This document shows, one piece after another, positions 9,734 to 19,398 of a stretch of 33,455 nt of DNA. This stretch comes from Bacillota bacterium (GTDB taxonomy: Bacteria; Bacillota; Clostridia; Oscillospirales; Ruminococcaceae), in the NCBI GenBank assembly GCA_029550985.1, contig JAKPGH010000220.1, forward strand, positions 1 to 33,455, in the 5' to 3' direction. Each line of letters starts with the position of its first letter. Position 1 is the first letter of the stretch. Below the pieces are notes generated by a model. The model was not told the DNA's origin and made no database searches. It worked only from the letters and a program-made list of their open reading frames with translations. The position numbers and the translations under genes were made by a program.

Positions 9734-10936
9734 TTACGCAGCCTTCTGCTGCAATACCTTCACGGCTTCGGGCAGGATCAGCTTACCATCCACGCGCTGG
9801 GAGGCAAGGAAGCCCACCTGCCCGGTAGTAGCGTACAACTCTCCGAGGCGGCGGAAGGAGCGGCCCTGACGGTCAGCCACCCAATAATAGGACAGGTCAC
9901 CGAACAGGATAGATTTTGCACTGGCCGCCATCGCGGGCATATAGGCCGAGGTATAAACCGGGCGGCCCAGCAGCATATCCGGGGTTCCGGCAGTCAGGGA
10001 GGGCTGCCAGAGGTACTGGCCGTTCCCGTCTTTGAGTTTCCGCAGGGCCTTCACGGAAGAATCGTTCATCAGGAAAACAGCGTTCTTGCGGTAAGGTGCT
10101 TTCAGAGAGTAAAACAGGTCGAACACCTCGTCCGCCGTAAATGCGGTGGCGGAGGCGGCAGTTACGCCGATTTCCGCGCCGCCCGTTGCAGCCAGAACGC
10201 CCAGCGGCTTGCCGGTGCCATCGCCGGTAAAGAAGGCTTCCTCCTCCTTGTTACCGATGCGGCGGGCAAACTCACGAGAAATATAGGCCTCCAAATCGAA
10301 AACGCTGTCGTTCAGCAGCTCCTCGGACACCTTCACCAGCGTTGCCAGCTTGTAGGCCCCGATGGAAACCTGCGAGAAAGCGTCGTCACTCTCCGGGATC
10401 GTCCCTTCCTCGTCCACCCACGAAGCCGTACCCTTAGAAGCCACCACCGGGATTTTGCGGTCGCCGGAGCTGGTCTGGATCACATGGGCCAGTGTGCGGA
10501 AAATGTTCTGCTCCTCCAATGCCTCCACCAGAGTGCGCTCAAATTCATCCGGCACCAGATAGCCGCCCTCAGAGTCCGTACCGATCTGCAGGGCGTTCAT
10601 AATCTCGTGGGAAGGCATCTTGCTGCGCATAGCGTTCCAGAAAGAGCGTCGGTATTCCGCAGAGGCGCGGCCAGTCTTTTCCTCACCAGCAGGGGCCGCA
10701 GGCTTGCCAGTCAGCGGGGTGTTGACCGGTTTAGAAAGCTCCGCATCCAGAGCGGCCTGCCGTTCCAGACGGTCAATCTCCTTACCGAGATTTACCACAT
10801 CGGCCTCCATCTTCTCATAGGTCGCCACATCCTCGGCGGCCAGCAGGCCATCTGCACCACGCTTGGCATCCAGAAAAGCCTTCGCCGTTTCCCACGCCTT
10901 TGCCCGCTTCTCGCGCAGTTCCAAAATCTTGCTCAT
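9734..10936 (-). CDS. Major capsid protein, HK97 family
   Basis: 400 aa; N-terminal coiled-coil delta domain followed by ...GGYLVPDEFERTLVEALEEQNIFRTLAHVIQTSSGDRKIPVVASKGTASWVDEEG. Confidence 0.95.
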   Translation of the reverse strand: MSKILELREKRAKAWETAKAFLDAKRGADGLLAAEDVATYEKMEADVVNLGKEIDRLERQAALDAELSKPVNTPLTGKPAAPAGEEKTGRASAEYRRSFWNAMRSKMPSHEIMNALQIGTDSEGGYLVPDEFERTLVEALEEQNIFRTLAHVIQTSSGDRKIPVVASKGTASWVDEEGTIPESDDAFSQVSIGAYKLATLVKVSEELLNDSVFDLEAYISREFARRIGNKEEEAFFTGDGTGKPLGVLAATGGAEIGVTAASATAFTADEVFDLFYSLKAPYRKNAVFLMNDSSVKALRKLKDGNGQYLWQPSLTAGTPDMLLGRPVYTSAYMPAMAASAKSILFGDLSYYWVADRQGRSFRRLGELYATTGQVGFLASQRVDGKLILPEAVKVLQQKAA

Positions 10937-10949
10937 AATAAAGTCCTCC

Positions 10950-11639
10950 TTAAAATTTCAATAAATTAAGCCGCTGGTACAGCGGCTCGGCAGGTTGTTT
11001 CTGTTCGGTTTTCGTATGGGGCAGTTTGTTCAGCAGCCGGTTTGTCACCGCTCGCCGCGAGAACGCATAGCTCTCCGGTTCGGGAGCGGGATCTTCCTTC
11101 GCGGTGAACAGGAGGTCGTCCGCAAAGCCAAGTTCCACGGCTTTGTGGGCGGACAGCCATGTTTCCGCATCCATGAGGTGTGAGAGCCGCGCCCTCGACA
11201 GCCCCGTTTTGATTTCGTAGGCATTGATGATCGACTCCTTTACTTCGTCCAGCATGGCGATGGCCTTCTGCATTTCCTCGGTGTCGCCAATCGCCACTGT
11301 CAGGGGGTTATGCACCATCATCAGGGCGGTGGGAGCCATGAGAACCGTCGTTCCGGCCATGGCAATGACACTGGCGGCACTGGCGGCGATCCCGTCAATC
11401 TTCACGGTTACAGCGCCCTTGTAGTCCATGAGCATACTGTAAATCTGAGAAGCGGCCACGCAGTCACCGCCCGGCGAGTTGATCCAGACGGTAATATCGC
11501 CCTCACCGGCCAGAAGCTCCGCTTTGAAAGCGGCGGGGGTAATATCATCGTCAAACCAGCTCTCCTCGGCAATGGTGCCGTTAAGGTAAAGGGTGCGGCT
11601 CTCGTCGGAGTTCCGCACCCAATTCCAGAATTTATTCAC
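10950..11639 (-). CDS. Head maturation protease, ClpP-like
   Basis: INSPGGDCVAASQIYSML...IAASAASVIAMAGTTVLMAPTALMMVHNP; ClpP/S49 catalytic-site pattern. Confidence 0.95.
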   Translation of the reverse strand: MNKFWNWVRNSDESRTLYLNGTIAEESWFDDDITPAAFKAELLAGEGDITVWINSPGGDCVAASQIYSMLMDYKGAVTVKIDGIAASAASVIAMAGTTVLMAPTALMMVHNPLTVAIGDTEEMQKAIAMLDEVKESIINAYEIKTGLSRARLSHLMDAETWLSAHKAVELGFADDLLFTAKEDPAPEPESYAFSRRAVTNRLLNKLPHTKTEQKQPAEPLYQRLNLLKF

Positions 11640-12927
11640 TTGTCTGTTCCTCCGTTTCTATTGGATTTGTTGCGGTGGTTCCGGCAAAGGCCCCGGCATC
11701 ACTAAGCTTCGTCATGGAGCCGTTTACCAGATACAGGTCGCCGCCTTCCTCGGCAGGGATACGGTCGAGGTTTTCCAGCTCTCTTATGTCGTTGGCGCTC
11801 ATCCAGCCATTCTGGCGGGCCACCGCATAACCGTTCATGCGGCTGGCGTAATCGCCCCGCAGCAGACCCTCCACATTGAAGCGGATAAAATACTCCCGCT
11901 TCTCGCTGTCGGAAAACAGGCGGCGGGCCATACTCTGTTCCCAGCGCATAAGCCACGGTTCGAGAGTATATTTGACAAATTCCAAGCTCTGCTGCTCGAT
12001 GTTGGAAAAGCTGGATTTCTCCAAATCTCCGACCATGTGGGGAGGCACCCGGAAAATGCGGGCAATCTCATTGATTTGGAATTTCCTCGTTTCCAGAAAT
12101 TGCGCCTGCTCCGGGGAAATGCCAATGGGCTGATATTTCAAGCCTTCCTCCAAAACCGCGATTTGATGGGAATTTGCACTGCCGCGAAAGAGTTTGTTCC
12201 AGCTTTCCCGCACCTTATCCGGGTTTTTCAGTACGCCGGGATGTTCCAGCACACCGCCGGGGGCGGCATCATTGGCGAAAAACTTCGCGCCGTATTCCTC
12301 ACAGGCAATCGCCATCCCCACCGCGTTCTTTGCCATAGCGATGGGCGAATAGCCCACAATCCCGTCATAGCCAAGACCGGGAATATGAAGCACCTGCTCC
12401 GGCGGCAGGTAAATCTGCCCGTTTTCATCACCCACTGGGGAATCGTCTGAGCCACGGGTATAGAGGTAATAAATCTGTCCCTTGCTGTCCCGGTCAACGG
12501 TCATTTTGGTGGGCATCAGCGGATAGAGGCCGATCACCTCGCCCTTTCCATTGCGGATGATCTGCGCGTAAGCGTTCCCGTATAGGAGCAGGTGGCCCAT
12601 CAGGGTTTCCCGGAAATTGAACGAGGTCATTTCCGGGTTTGGCTCGTCGTGCAGCAGCCGGTAGAGAGGATGGTCGAGGGCCTTTACCTTGCTCCCGTTT
12701 TCACCGTAGCGGTACACATGGAGCGGAAGGCCCGCCACCGCCTCGGAGAGAATACGGACGCAGGAATACACAGCGGTCATTTGCAGCGCAGTGCGCTCAT
12801 TCACCGGCTTGCCGCTGGTAGAGCCGCCAAAGAAAAAGGAAAAGCGGCTGCCGCCCAAGGTATCCTGCGCCCGGCGCAGTTCCTCCGGCTTATCCCGTGA
12901 ATGGAAAAAACGGCTGAAAACACTCAT
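11632..12927 (-). CDS. Phage portal protein, HK97 family
   Basis: 431 aa; AVYSCVRILSEAVAGLPLHVYR ... PDKVRESWNKLFRGSANSHQIAVLEEGLKYQPIG. Confidence 0.95.
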   Translation of the reverse strand: MSVFSRFFHSRDKPEELRRAQDTLGGSRFSFFFGGSTSGKPVNERTALQMTAVYSCVRILSEAVAGLPLHVYRYGENGSKVKALDHPLYRLLHDEPNPEMTSFNFRETLMGHLLLYGNAYAQIIRNGKGEVIGLYPLMPTKMTVDRDSKGQIYYLYTRGSDDSPVGDENGQIYLPPEQVLHIPGLGYDGIVGYSPIAMAKNAVGMAIACEEYGAKFFANDAAPGGVLEHPGVLKNPDKVRESWNKLFRGSANSHQIAVLEEGLKYQPIGISPEQAQFLETRKFQINEIARIFRVPPHMVGDLEKSSFSNIEQQSLEFVKYTLEPWLMRWEQSMARRLFSDSEKREYFIRFNVEGLLRGDYASRMNGYAVARQNGWMSANDIRELENLDRIPAEEGGDLYLVNGSMTKLSDAGAFAGTTATNPIETEEQTSE

Positions 12928-14546
12928 AGCAGTAAAAGCCCCCTTTCATCGTAAATAGAAGCGTCGGTATCCCCGCCGCCTCGAATGGCCCGGTCAAGCG
13001 CCATGATAGTCGCCACCGCACCGTCAATCTTTTCTGTGGATTTTTCCTTATCCGGTTTCACATTGCCCGCCGGATCGGTGCGGACATGAATGTTGTCCAT
13101 CATCCACCGCAGAACCGGGTGGCCGCCATGGGCGAGCTGTTCATCCAAAGTCAGGCGCATCAGCTCCTTGGTGGGTGGGGACATATCTTTGAAGCCCTGC
13201 CCGAAGGGAACCACCGTAAAGCCGAGGCCTTCCAAGTTCTGCACCATCTGCGTCGCACCCCAGCGGTCAAAGGCAATTTCCCGGATGTTGTACTTTGCGC
13301 CCAGCTCGTCGATGAAGGACTCAATAAAGCCATAGCGGACGACATTTCCCTCGGTGGTTTTCAAATACCCCTGCTTTTCCCACACGTCATAGGGAACGTG
13401 ATCCCGGCGCACCCGCAGGTCGAGATTGTCCTCCGGTATCCAGAAGAAAGGCAGGATCACATATTTGTCGCCTTCATATTCCGGCGGAAATACCAGCACG
13501 AAGGCGGTAATATCCGTGGTGGAGGAAAGGTCAAGGCCGCCATAGCACGCCCGGCCTTGCAGAGCCTCCGGGTCTACCGCAAAGGCACATTTATCCCACT
13601 TTTCCATGGGCATCCAGCGGACAGCCTGCTTTACCCACTGGCAGAGCCGGAGCTGCCGGAACAGGTTCTCCTCGGCGGGGTTCTGCCGGGCGCTTTCGCA
13701 GGCAGCTTCCAGCTTTTCTATATCCACCGTAATTCCAAGGGAGGGGTTGGCCTTTTTCCAGACCTTCGGGGAAGTCCAATCATCGGCCTCATCCGCGCCA
13801 TAGATCACCGGATAAAAGGTGGGGTCAATTTTCCGGCCATCCAGAATATCCCGCGCCTTCTGGTGAACCTCATAGCAGATGCTGTTCACGTCATTGCCCG
13901 CTGTGGTAATAAGAAAATAGAGAGGCTGCTTTCTGGCGTCGCCGGAGCCGTGGGTCATGACATCATAGAGCTGCCGGTTTGGCTGGGCGTGCAGCTCGTC
14001 AAATACCACCGCATGGACGTTAAGGCCATGCTTGGTGTATGCCTCTGCGGAAAGTACCTGATAGAAGCTCCCCAGCGGCTTATAGATCAGGCGCTTCTGC
14101 GACAGCACCGGCTTGATACGGGATTTGAGGGCCGGGCATTGCTCCACCATGCCGCAGGCCACATCGAATACGATGGAAGCCTGCTGCCGGTCGGAGGCGC
14201 AGCCATAAACCTCGCCGCCGTATTCCATGTCGCCGCAGGTGAGCAACAGAGCCACCGCAGCGGCCAGCTCGGATTTTCCCTGTTTCTTGGCAATCTCGAT
14301 GTATGCGGTATTAAACTGGCGGTAGCCGTTGGGCTTTACAATGCCGAACAGATCCCGGATAATCTGCTCTTGCCAGTCAATGAGTTCAAAGTTTTGTCCG
14401 TACCACTCGCCCTTGGTATGCTTCAGGCAGCCGATAAAGGAAACGGCCAGATCGGCCAGCTCCCGGTTATAGGTCGAGCCTTCCGCCATGAAGCGGGTGG
14501 GCTTGTATTTCTTTAACTTGCGAATATCCGCCGCCTCCTTTCTCAC
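12924..14546 (-). CDS. Terminase large subunit
   Basis: 540 aa; EIAKKQGKSELAAAVALLLTCGD (ATPase), VVFDELHAQPNRQLYDVM, nuclease-domain motifs YGGLDLSSTTD. Confidence 0.95.
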   Translation of the reverse strand: MRKEAADIRKLKKYKPTRFMAEGSTYNRELADLAVSFIGCLKHTKGEWYGQNFELIDWQEQIIRDLFGIVKPNGYRQFNTAYIEIAKKQGKSELAAAVALLLTCGDMEYGGEVYGCASDRQQASIVFDVACGMVEQCPALKSRIKPVLSQKRLIYKPLGSFYQVLSAEAYTKHGLNVHAVVFDELHAQPNRQLYDVMTHGSGDARKQPLYFLITTAGNDVNSICYEVHQKARDILDGRKIDPTFYPVIYGADEADDWTSPKVWKKANPSLGITVDIEKLEAACESARQNPAEENLFRQLRLCQWVKQAVRWMPMEKWDKCAFAVDPEALQGRACYGGLDLSSTTDITAFVLVFPPEYEGDKYVILPFFWIPEDNLDLRVRRDHVPYDVWEKQGYLKTTEGNVVRYGFIESFIDELGAKYNIREIAFDRWGATQMVQNLEGLGFTVVPFGQGFKDMSPPTKELMRLTLDEQLAHGGHPVLRWMMDNIHVRTDPAGNVKPDKEKSTEKIDGAVATIMALDRAIRGGGDTDASIYDERGLLLL

Positions 14547-14552
14547 GGAAAC

Positions 14553-14602
14553 AAAAAAGGAACCTCCCCCGGTATGGGGAAAGTCCCTTAAAGATAATTT
14601 TT
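14553..14602 (-). terminator. Intrinsic terminator upstream of TerL
   Basis: Minus strand AGGGACTTTCCCC-ATACC-GGGGGAGGTTCCT then TTTTTT; about 12-bp stem with G-U pairs. Confidence 0.75.
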
Positions 14603-14620
14603 AAGTTTCAAGTGCCGGTT

Positions 14621-15556
14621 CTATTTCCCGGCTTCGTACAGAACCGCTCTGGCATAGGTGATGCGGATAATCTCCTGCGGGTAGTAGTCCGCACTGCGGC
14701 CATATCGTGCCTCAAACCTCCGGCGATCCGCTGCCACCATGTACCAACTGCCATAATAGTTCTTACAATCGCGGCGCAGCTCCTGCGCCTCCGTCTTGAA
14801 GGAAAATTCCTCACCATCCTTGCAAATGGTTACGTTCACTGTCTTGGCAGAGGTGGTATTCATGGCGGCCATGATTTTCTTGACGATATGTACCGGGTTA
14901 TCCCTATCGTCCACAAGCGCCTGATATTCCGCCAGCTCCACGTCATTGCAGAGGAAGTCAAAGAGCATTTCTTCCTGATTGCCCTCCATGTAATCTGTGG
15001 CTTCTTTGGCGGCATAGCCCTGCGGGTTTAATATATAGGAAAGCAAAGAGTCCTCCGTCCAGTTTTCCGCTTCATAGAAGCACTGGAACGAGGGCGGCTC
15101 AAATTTCGCAGCGTCCAGAAAACGCTCGCGAGCCTTACTCTTTGCATAATAGTCCTGTTCATTTTTTAGTTTCCGAAGCAGCTCCGGGTCGGATAGCTCC
15201 GTGATTTGAAGGTTGCGCCTATCGTTGGCAACAGCGGCCTCTACCAATCGCCGGACAGCCTGTTGCAAATTTTCCCGCAACTGACCTGCGCTGCGCTCCT
15301 GCGTATCCCCACCGGCCAAGCCTTGCACATCGTATTGTGCGTCATACAGCTCGCCATCCCTCCGGCAAAAGATACCGGCATATTTGAATGTGCCGCCACG
15401 GGCCAGTTCCTTGCCGGAGTATTGCCGCTGGCAGTAGAGGTAGTCAAAATCCTCGTTCTTTTGTACCCGGACAAAGTAGTAGGTCGTGCCTGCGTTTTCA
15501 ATCATGCAGGTGTGGCTGCCCGCATGGCCGAGCCAGCTTAGAAAATCTTTATTCAT
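14621..15556 (-). CDS. Hypothetical phage accessory protein
   Basis: MNKDFLSWLGHAGSHTCMIENAGTTYYFV...; GGAAGGAG upstream of ATG at 15556. Confidence 0.75.
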   Translation of the reverse strand: MNKDFLSWLGHAGSHTCMIENAGTTYYFVRVQKNEDFDYLYCQRQYSGKELARGGTFKYAGIFCRRDGELYDAQYDVQGLAGGDTQERSAGQLRENLQQAVRRLVEAAVANDRRNLQITELSDPELLRKLKNEQDYYAKSKARERFLDAAKFEPPSFQCFYEAENWTEDSLLSYILNPQGYAAKEATDYMEGNQEEMLFDFLCNDVELAEYQALVDDRDNPVHIVKKIMAAMNTTSAKTVNVTICKDGEEFSFKTEAQELRRDCKNYYGSWYMVAADRRRFEARYGRSADYYPQEIIRITYARAVLYEAGK

Positions 15557-16028
15557 GGCTCTTACTCCTTCCCGCATAGTCCAGATGCTTGCATTGTTCC
15601 ACCGTAGCTGCCTGCATATCTGCAAGCAGGGCTTCAAATTCTCCTCTGGCAATCACCAATTTCATAGTAACGCTTTCAAAGGGGAAATAGGCTCCCTCTG
15701 CGGGGTCATATCGGCACACCCACCATTCATCTCCGCCATTCACCTGATTGCAGAAGAATAACTCCCGATAAACCACACCCTGCCGGATGCTCCAGTTGCC
15801 ATGCTCAAAGAATAACTTCAACATGGCAATGTCCTCATACTCGTAAAAGGTATAGGGGCTGTCTGCCTCCAAACACGGATCGTCCATAAAGGCAAGGCCG
15901 TGTCGTTTCAGCCAGCAGTTCCGTTGGCAGAGAGCCACCAGTTTGTCATGCAGTTCTTGGGATATGGGCTTTCTTGCTGCCCGCATGGGGCCGTATGTTT
16001 TCTCATATTCTTCTCGAAAGTTACTCAT
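15549..16028 (-). CDS. Hypothetical phage accessory protein
   Basis: 159 aa ORF, overlaps next gene, same operon. Confidence 0.75.
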   Translation of the reverse strand: MSNFREEYEKTYGPMRAARKPISQELHDKLVALCQRNCWLKRHGLAFMDDPCLEADSPYTFYEYEDIAMLKLFFEHGNWSIRQGVVYRELFFCNQVNGGDEWWVCRYDPAEGAYFPFESVTMKLVIARGEFEALLADMQAATVEQCKHLDYAGRSKSHE

Positions 16029-16040
16029 AGCCGCCCCTCC

Positions 16041-16352
16041 TTACAGCTCATACCCGGCGCACCGGAGGATTTCCCGGATGGCGTTGATTGCCCGCTTGGG
16101 GCTGGAATAGTCGCGGGTGCCAAGTGCGCGCCCGTCCTCGAAAAGCTGGATGATCGGCACCCCATAGCTGATGTGCGCCATGATTTTATAGGTGCTTTCC
16201 ATGGGGCCATAGAAGGCCACCTCGTCCGTCCGGTGCCAAGTGCGCTGGTAGATAAAGCTCCCGTCGTAGGTAGTCGCTCCGAGGTACTGGAAGCCATGCT
16301 CCCGCATAAGTTCCTCAAAGGCCGCCTGCTTCATTGCGATTGTCTGTTTCAT
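16041..16352 (-). CDS. Hypothetical phage accessory protein
   Basis: MKQTIAMKQAAFEELMREHGFQYLGATTYDGSF...; GGGAGG RBS, preceded by repeated promoter motif. Confidence 0.75.
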   Translation of the reverse strand: MKQTIAMKQAAFEELMREHGFQYLGATTYDGSFIYQRTWHRTDEVAFYGPMESTYKIMAHISYGVPIIQLFEDGRALGTRDYSSPKRAINAIREILRCAGYEL

Positions 16353-16370
16353 GGTGAAACCTCCCTTGTT

Positions 16371-16415
16371 TGATGTGGTCAGAGATTACTCTGGAACACC
16401 TCAAAAGACAAGGCT
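16371..16415 (-). promoter_or_regulatory. Repeated promoter motif, copy A
   Basis: Minus: GAGCCTTGTCTTTTGAGGTGTTCCAGAGTAATCTCTGACCACATCA; TTGTCT-N17-TAATCT. Confidence 0.7.
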
Positions 16416-16423
16416 CACCAGCG

Positions 16424-16452
16424 AAAAAAGCCCGTTTCCGGGCCTTTTTCTT
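16424..16452 (-). terminator. Intrinsic terminator
   Basis: Minus: AAAAAGGCCCG-GAAA-CGGGCTTTTTT directly after stop of the 16461 gene. Confidence 0.85.
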
Positions 16453-16460
16453 TTGGAATA

Positions 16461-16862
16461 TCAGCCGCTCATTTTGGCCGAGGGATACTTCGCCAGCAGC
16501 GTTTCCCACGGATCGGCAGCACCGGAGGCGGCCACCTCCATCACCGCAAGGAACGGGAAGCAATAGAGCGACATCCCGGCCCCGGTGTCCTCGTTGACCC
16601 ACACCTGATTTTCAGGGACATTTACCACGATGAAGCAGGAATAGCCGGTGTCCTGATTGTCGGCGATGTTCCGCCATTCCGCCTCGGAAATCTGTGCGGC
16701 CTGCGGTATCCGCTTGTGCAGCGGCAGAGGCGCGTGGCCCGCTTCACCCCGGTTTTCATCGAGAAAGCGGACAAAATCCGCGAAGCCATGTACCAAAGGG
16801 CTGGTAAAATAGCGGGAAGTCCCGCCACCTTGTATCTCAAAAGCGCATCCTTTATTCTTCAT
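16461..16862 (-). CDS. Hypothetical phage accessory protein
   Basis: MKNKGCAFEIQGGGTSRYFTSPL...; ATG at 16862 with GGAGGTGCCAGAAA. Confidence 0.75.
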   Translation of the reverse strand: MKNKGCAFEIQGGGTSRYFTSPLVHGFADFVRFLDENRGEAGHAPLPLHKRIPQAAQISEAEWRNIADNQDTGYSCFIVVNVPENQVWVNEDTGAGMSLYCFPFLAVMEVAASGAADPWETLLAKYPSAKMSG

Positions 16863-17217
16863 TTTCTGGCACCTCCACAAAATAAAAATGCTCCAAATTC
16901 TCGGAGGTGAAGCCGTGGCATAAAAGAAACGCCTCCGCCTCGGGCTGATTTTGAAAAATCCGGGTTTTGCCGGTATCATCCAGCAGGTATTCCAGCGCCT
17001 CGTTAAGCGTGATCCCGTCCACCGGACGGGCCACCATGACAGGCGGCAGATAAAGCGCGTCCTGTTCCTCCACCTCGAAAGAATAGAAATCCTCGTCGCA
17101 ATGAAAGCACTGATAGCAGTACTCCGGGTTGTCGGAGTCGTACACAGGCCTGCCGCAGCGGCGGCAAATCATATCTGTGTTTTCATACCAGCGCCCTTCA
17201 TGGAAGATCCCACTCAT
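16852..17217 (-). CDS. Hypothetical zinc-ribbon protein
   Basis: MSGIFHEGRWYENTDMICRRCGRPVYDSDNPEYCYQCFHCDEDF; CxxC pairs. Confidence 0.75.
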   Translation of the reverse strand: MSGIFHEGRWYENTDMICRRCGRPVYDSDNPEYCYQCFHCDEDFYSFEVEEQDALYLPPVMVARPVDGITLNEALEYLLDDTGKTRIFQNQPEAEAFLLCHGFTSENLEHFYFVEVPENEE

Positions 17218-17453
17218 TCAAAATCACCGCCTTCCAAGATGCGGATTTTGTCCGCACCATAGGCCACGCCCAGCCCGGAACCGCAATCCCATTTTACATG
17301 AACCGTGGCTATGTCGTCCACAAATTCCACCGTCCCCCGGTCGCCGGGCTTTAACCGGCTGTATGGGTCGTCCATGAAAACCAGCTCCACCCGCGTTCCC
17401 TTGGGGTAGCGGGCACGAACAGCCTCCACGATTTCTTTTCTTGGGAACCTCAT
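17214..17453 (-). CDS. DUF4314-like protein
   Basis: MRFPRKEIVEAVRARYPKGTRVELVFMDDPYSRLKPGDRGTVEFVDDIATVHVKWDCGSGLGVAYGADKI. Confidence 0.8.
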   Translation of the reverse strand: MRFPRKEIVEAVRARYPKGTRVELVFMDDPYSRLKPGDRGTVEFVDDIATVHVKWDCGSGLGVAYGADKIRILEGGDFE

Positions 17454-17860
17454 TGCATCCGCCTCCTTTCCCGGTAAACATTCTCGGACAGGAAGGAACC
17501 AAGAAAGGTTTCTGCGCTGTCGAGGCCTTCCCATGCTTTCTCGGCAAACAGAGCCTTGGATATCCGGCCCCAAAAGATAGCTCGTCGGATCGCACCGGCC
17601 TGCCGGGCCGCTTTCTGGATAAACCAGCGGAATTGTGCCACGGGAGTGGCCCCTGCCTCAAAGGGCGGCATGGATACGTCCTGCTGCCCGCATATCCGGC
17701 AAAGGACGATGCCCAGCCATTCCGTCACATATTCCGCGTCGGCAATATCGCTGTCGTTTACCCGCAAGCAGTCAACCGGCACCCTTTGCAGCCTTCGCGC
17801 CATTCGGCGCACATTGCGCAGGCTGCGGAGCGCAGTCTGTAAATCGTCCTTACTTCCCAT
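17450..17860 (-). CDS. Hypothetical phage protein
   Basis: 136 aa ORF overlapping neighbours by a few nt. Confidence 0.7.
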   Translation of the reverse strand: MGSKDDLQTALRSLRNVRRMARRLQRVPVDCLRVNDSDIADAEYVTEWLGIVLCRICGQQDVSMPPFEAGATPVAQFRWFIQKAARQAGAIRRAIFWGRISKALFAEKAWEGLDSAETFLGSFLSENVYRERRRMQ

Positions 17861-18032
17861 AGGCCGCCTCCTGCATAAGCCGGCGAGTACGCAGCGGGTT
17901 CATTGAGCCGCAGTACAGACCGTCAGCCGTATCAAATACCCGGCCCCAGCCATCGGCTCCGACCTCAACCTTTGCCCGGAAGGCTTCTCCGCCGTTCCAT
18001 TTCAGAACCGTTTCAAAAGTTTTCTTTGCCAT
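17850..18032 (-). CDS. Hypothetical small phage protein
   Basis: MAKKTFETVLKWNGGEAFRAKVEVGADGWGRVFD; AAGGAGG RBS after promoter motif copy B. Confidence 0.7.
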   Translation of the reverse strand: MAKKTFETVLKWNGGEAFRAKVEVGADGWGRVFDTADGLYCGSMNPLRTRRLMQEAAYGK

Positions 18033-18052
18033 GGTGTCAAACCTCCTTAAAT

Positions 18053-18098
18053 TAGGTGTGACACAGATTACTCTGGACGGTGGTGAAAGACAAGGCTC
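18053..18098 (-). promoter_or_regulatory. Repeated promoter motif, copy B
   Basis: Minus: GAGCCTTGTCTTTCACCACCGTCCAGAGTAATCTGTGTCACACCT; TTGTCT-N17-TAATCT. Confidence 0.7.
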
Positions 18099-19398
18099 AA
18101 ACGTATTTTTTCATGCGCCGGGCCTTTTCACCGGTAAATTGCTCCCAGCGCTGGACGGTTAAATCGCAGTTTAAGGGATCGCTGTCCATGGCAAAACAGC
18201 GCCGCCCGCTTTGTTCGGCAGCAATCAGCGTTGTGCCGCCACCGCAAAATGGGTCAAGGATCAGGCCGCCCGGATCAGAGTGCATCTTGATACACCGCCA
18301 AGGCAGCTCCACAGGAACCGGCTGCGGGCCAGCGGTCTGCTCCGGCACAGAAATCTCCCATACACCCGTATAGCCCCACTTGCGGCGCTCCTCTTTGGTA
18401 AGGCGTTTCACAAAGCGGTAACTATGGGCAGCGAAGGCGGACACCCAGCCGTATTCCTGCTGGTTTACTTCCTCGGCATCGTCCCCGGCAAAGGCCGCCA
18501 GATATTCAAACTGTTTCTGCGGCTTGTTGCTGTTTTGGTGGGCGGAACCTGTGCGGGCCAGCGAGCCCTGCCGTTTCCAGACGCGAATCCAGAGCGGGCG
18601 GAAATTGCAGTCCTCAAAGAGCTTCATGCTGTAAAGGCCAACCGGCTCCATGTACTGGGTGCCGGTAGTAAACAAGTCATCCATTTTCCAGCAGACAATC
18701 TCCGCATGGCGGCAGAGGTTCGCCGCCGCAGCACCCAGCCGTTCCAGCCATGGAGCCAGCCCATCTTTCCGGTAGTCAGCCAGTGCAATGAGGGGCGGGG
18801 CCGTAAAGGCACAGGCGGCCCGCTCGTTTCCGCAGAGACGCGCCATATCCTCGGCAGAAGCAGGATCACCGCAGAGAAGGCGGTGGTTTCCAAGCTCCCA
18901 AAGGTCGCCGGGCTGGGTCATGGCACCGCCAGCCGCCGCAATGTCTGCAGCCGCTTCCTCTTGGTTGAAATCATCCTGTACGGCCTCGGCGGAGTAAAAC
19001 TTGTTCATCAAAGCATCAATTTCCTCGGCATCGAAACCGGTAAAGGAAACGTCAAAAGCAGAGGCATCCAGCTCGGCGATGACCTCGGCCAGCTTTGCCT
19101 CGTCCCAATCGCCCTGAATACGATTCAGGGCGAGGTTCAGAGCCTTTTCTTTTTCCGGCTCCAAATCCACCACAACGCAGTCAATCTCTGTTTCGCCCAT
19201 ATCCAGCAGCACTTTCAGCCTCTGGTGGCCGCCCACAACAAAGCCGGTGCGTCTGTTCCAGACCACCGGCTCTACAAATCCAAACTCCTCAATGGAACGT
19301 TTCAGCTTTTCATAGTCCTTGTCGCCTGGCTTCAAATCCCGGCGTGGATTGTATGCTGCCGGGTTCAGCCGGTCAGCACTTACTTTCTGTACCTGCAT
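18097..19398 (-). CDS. ParB-like N-terminal domain fused to DNA methyltransferase-like domain
   Basis: ParB part: VWNRRTGFVVGGHQRLKVLLDMGE; MTase SAM motif LDPFCGGGTTLIAAEQSGRRCFAMD; motif IV region reads CAFTAPPLIA. ATG at 19398 with AAGGAGAAGAAA. Confidence 0.85.
   Translation of the reverse strand: MQVQKVSADRLNPAAYNPRRDLKPGDKDYEKLKRSIEEFGFVEPVVWNRRTGFVVGGHQRLKVLLDMGETEIDCVVVDLEPEKEKALNLALNRIQGDWDEAKLAEVIAELDASAFDVSFTGFDAEEIDALMNKFYSAEAVQDDFNQEEAAADIAAAGGAMTQPGDLWELGNHRLLCGDPASAEDMARLCGNERAACAFTAPPLIALADYRKDGLAPWLERLGAAAANLCRHAEIVCWKMDDLFTTGTQYMEPVGLYSMKLFEDCNFRPLWIRVWKRQGSLARTGSAHQNSNKPQKQFEYLAAFAGDDAEEVNQQEYGWVSAFAAHSYRFVKRLTKEERRKWGYTGVWEISVPEQTAGPQPVPVELPWRCIKMHSDPGGLILDPFCGGGTTLIAAEQSGRRCFAMDSDPLNCDLTVQRWEQFTGEKARRMKKYV

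Noticed and set aside
13086-14516. 476-aa plus-strand ORF
   Set aside because: Antisense to TerL; shadow ORF.
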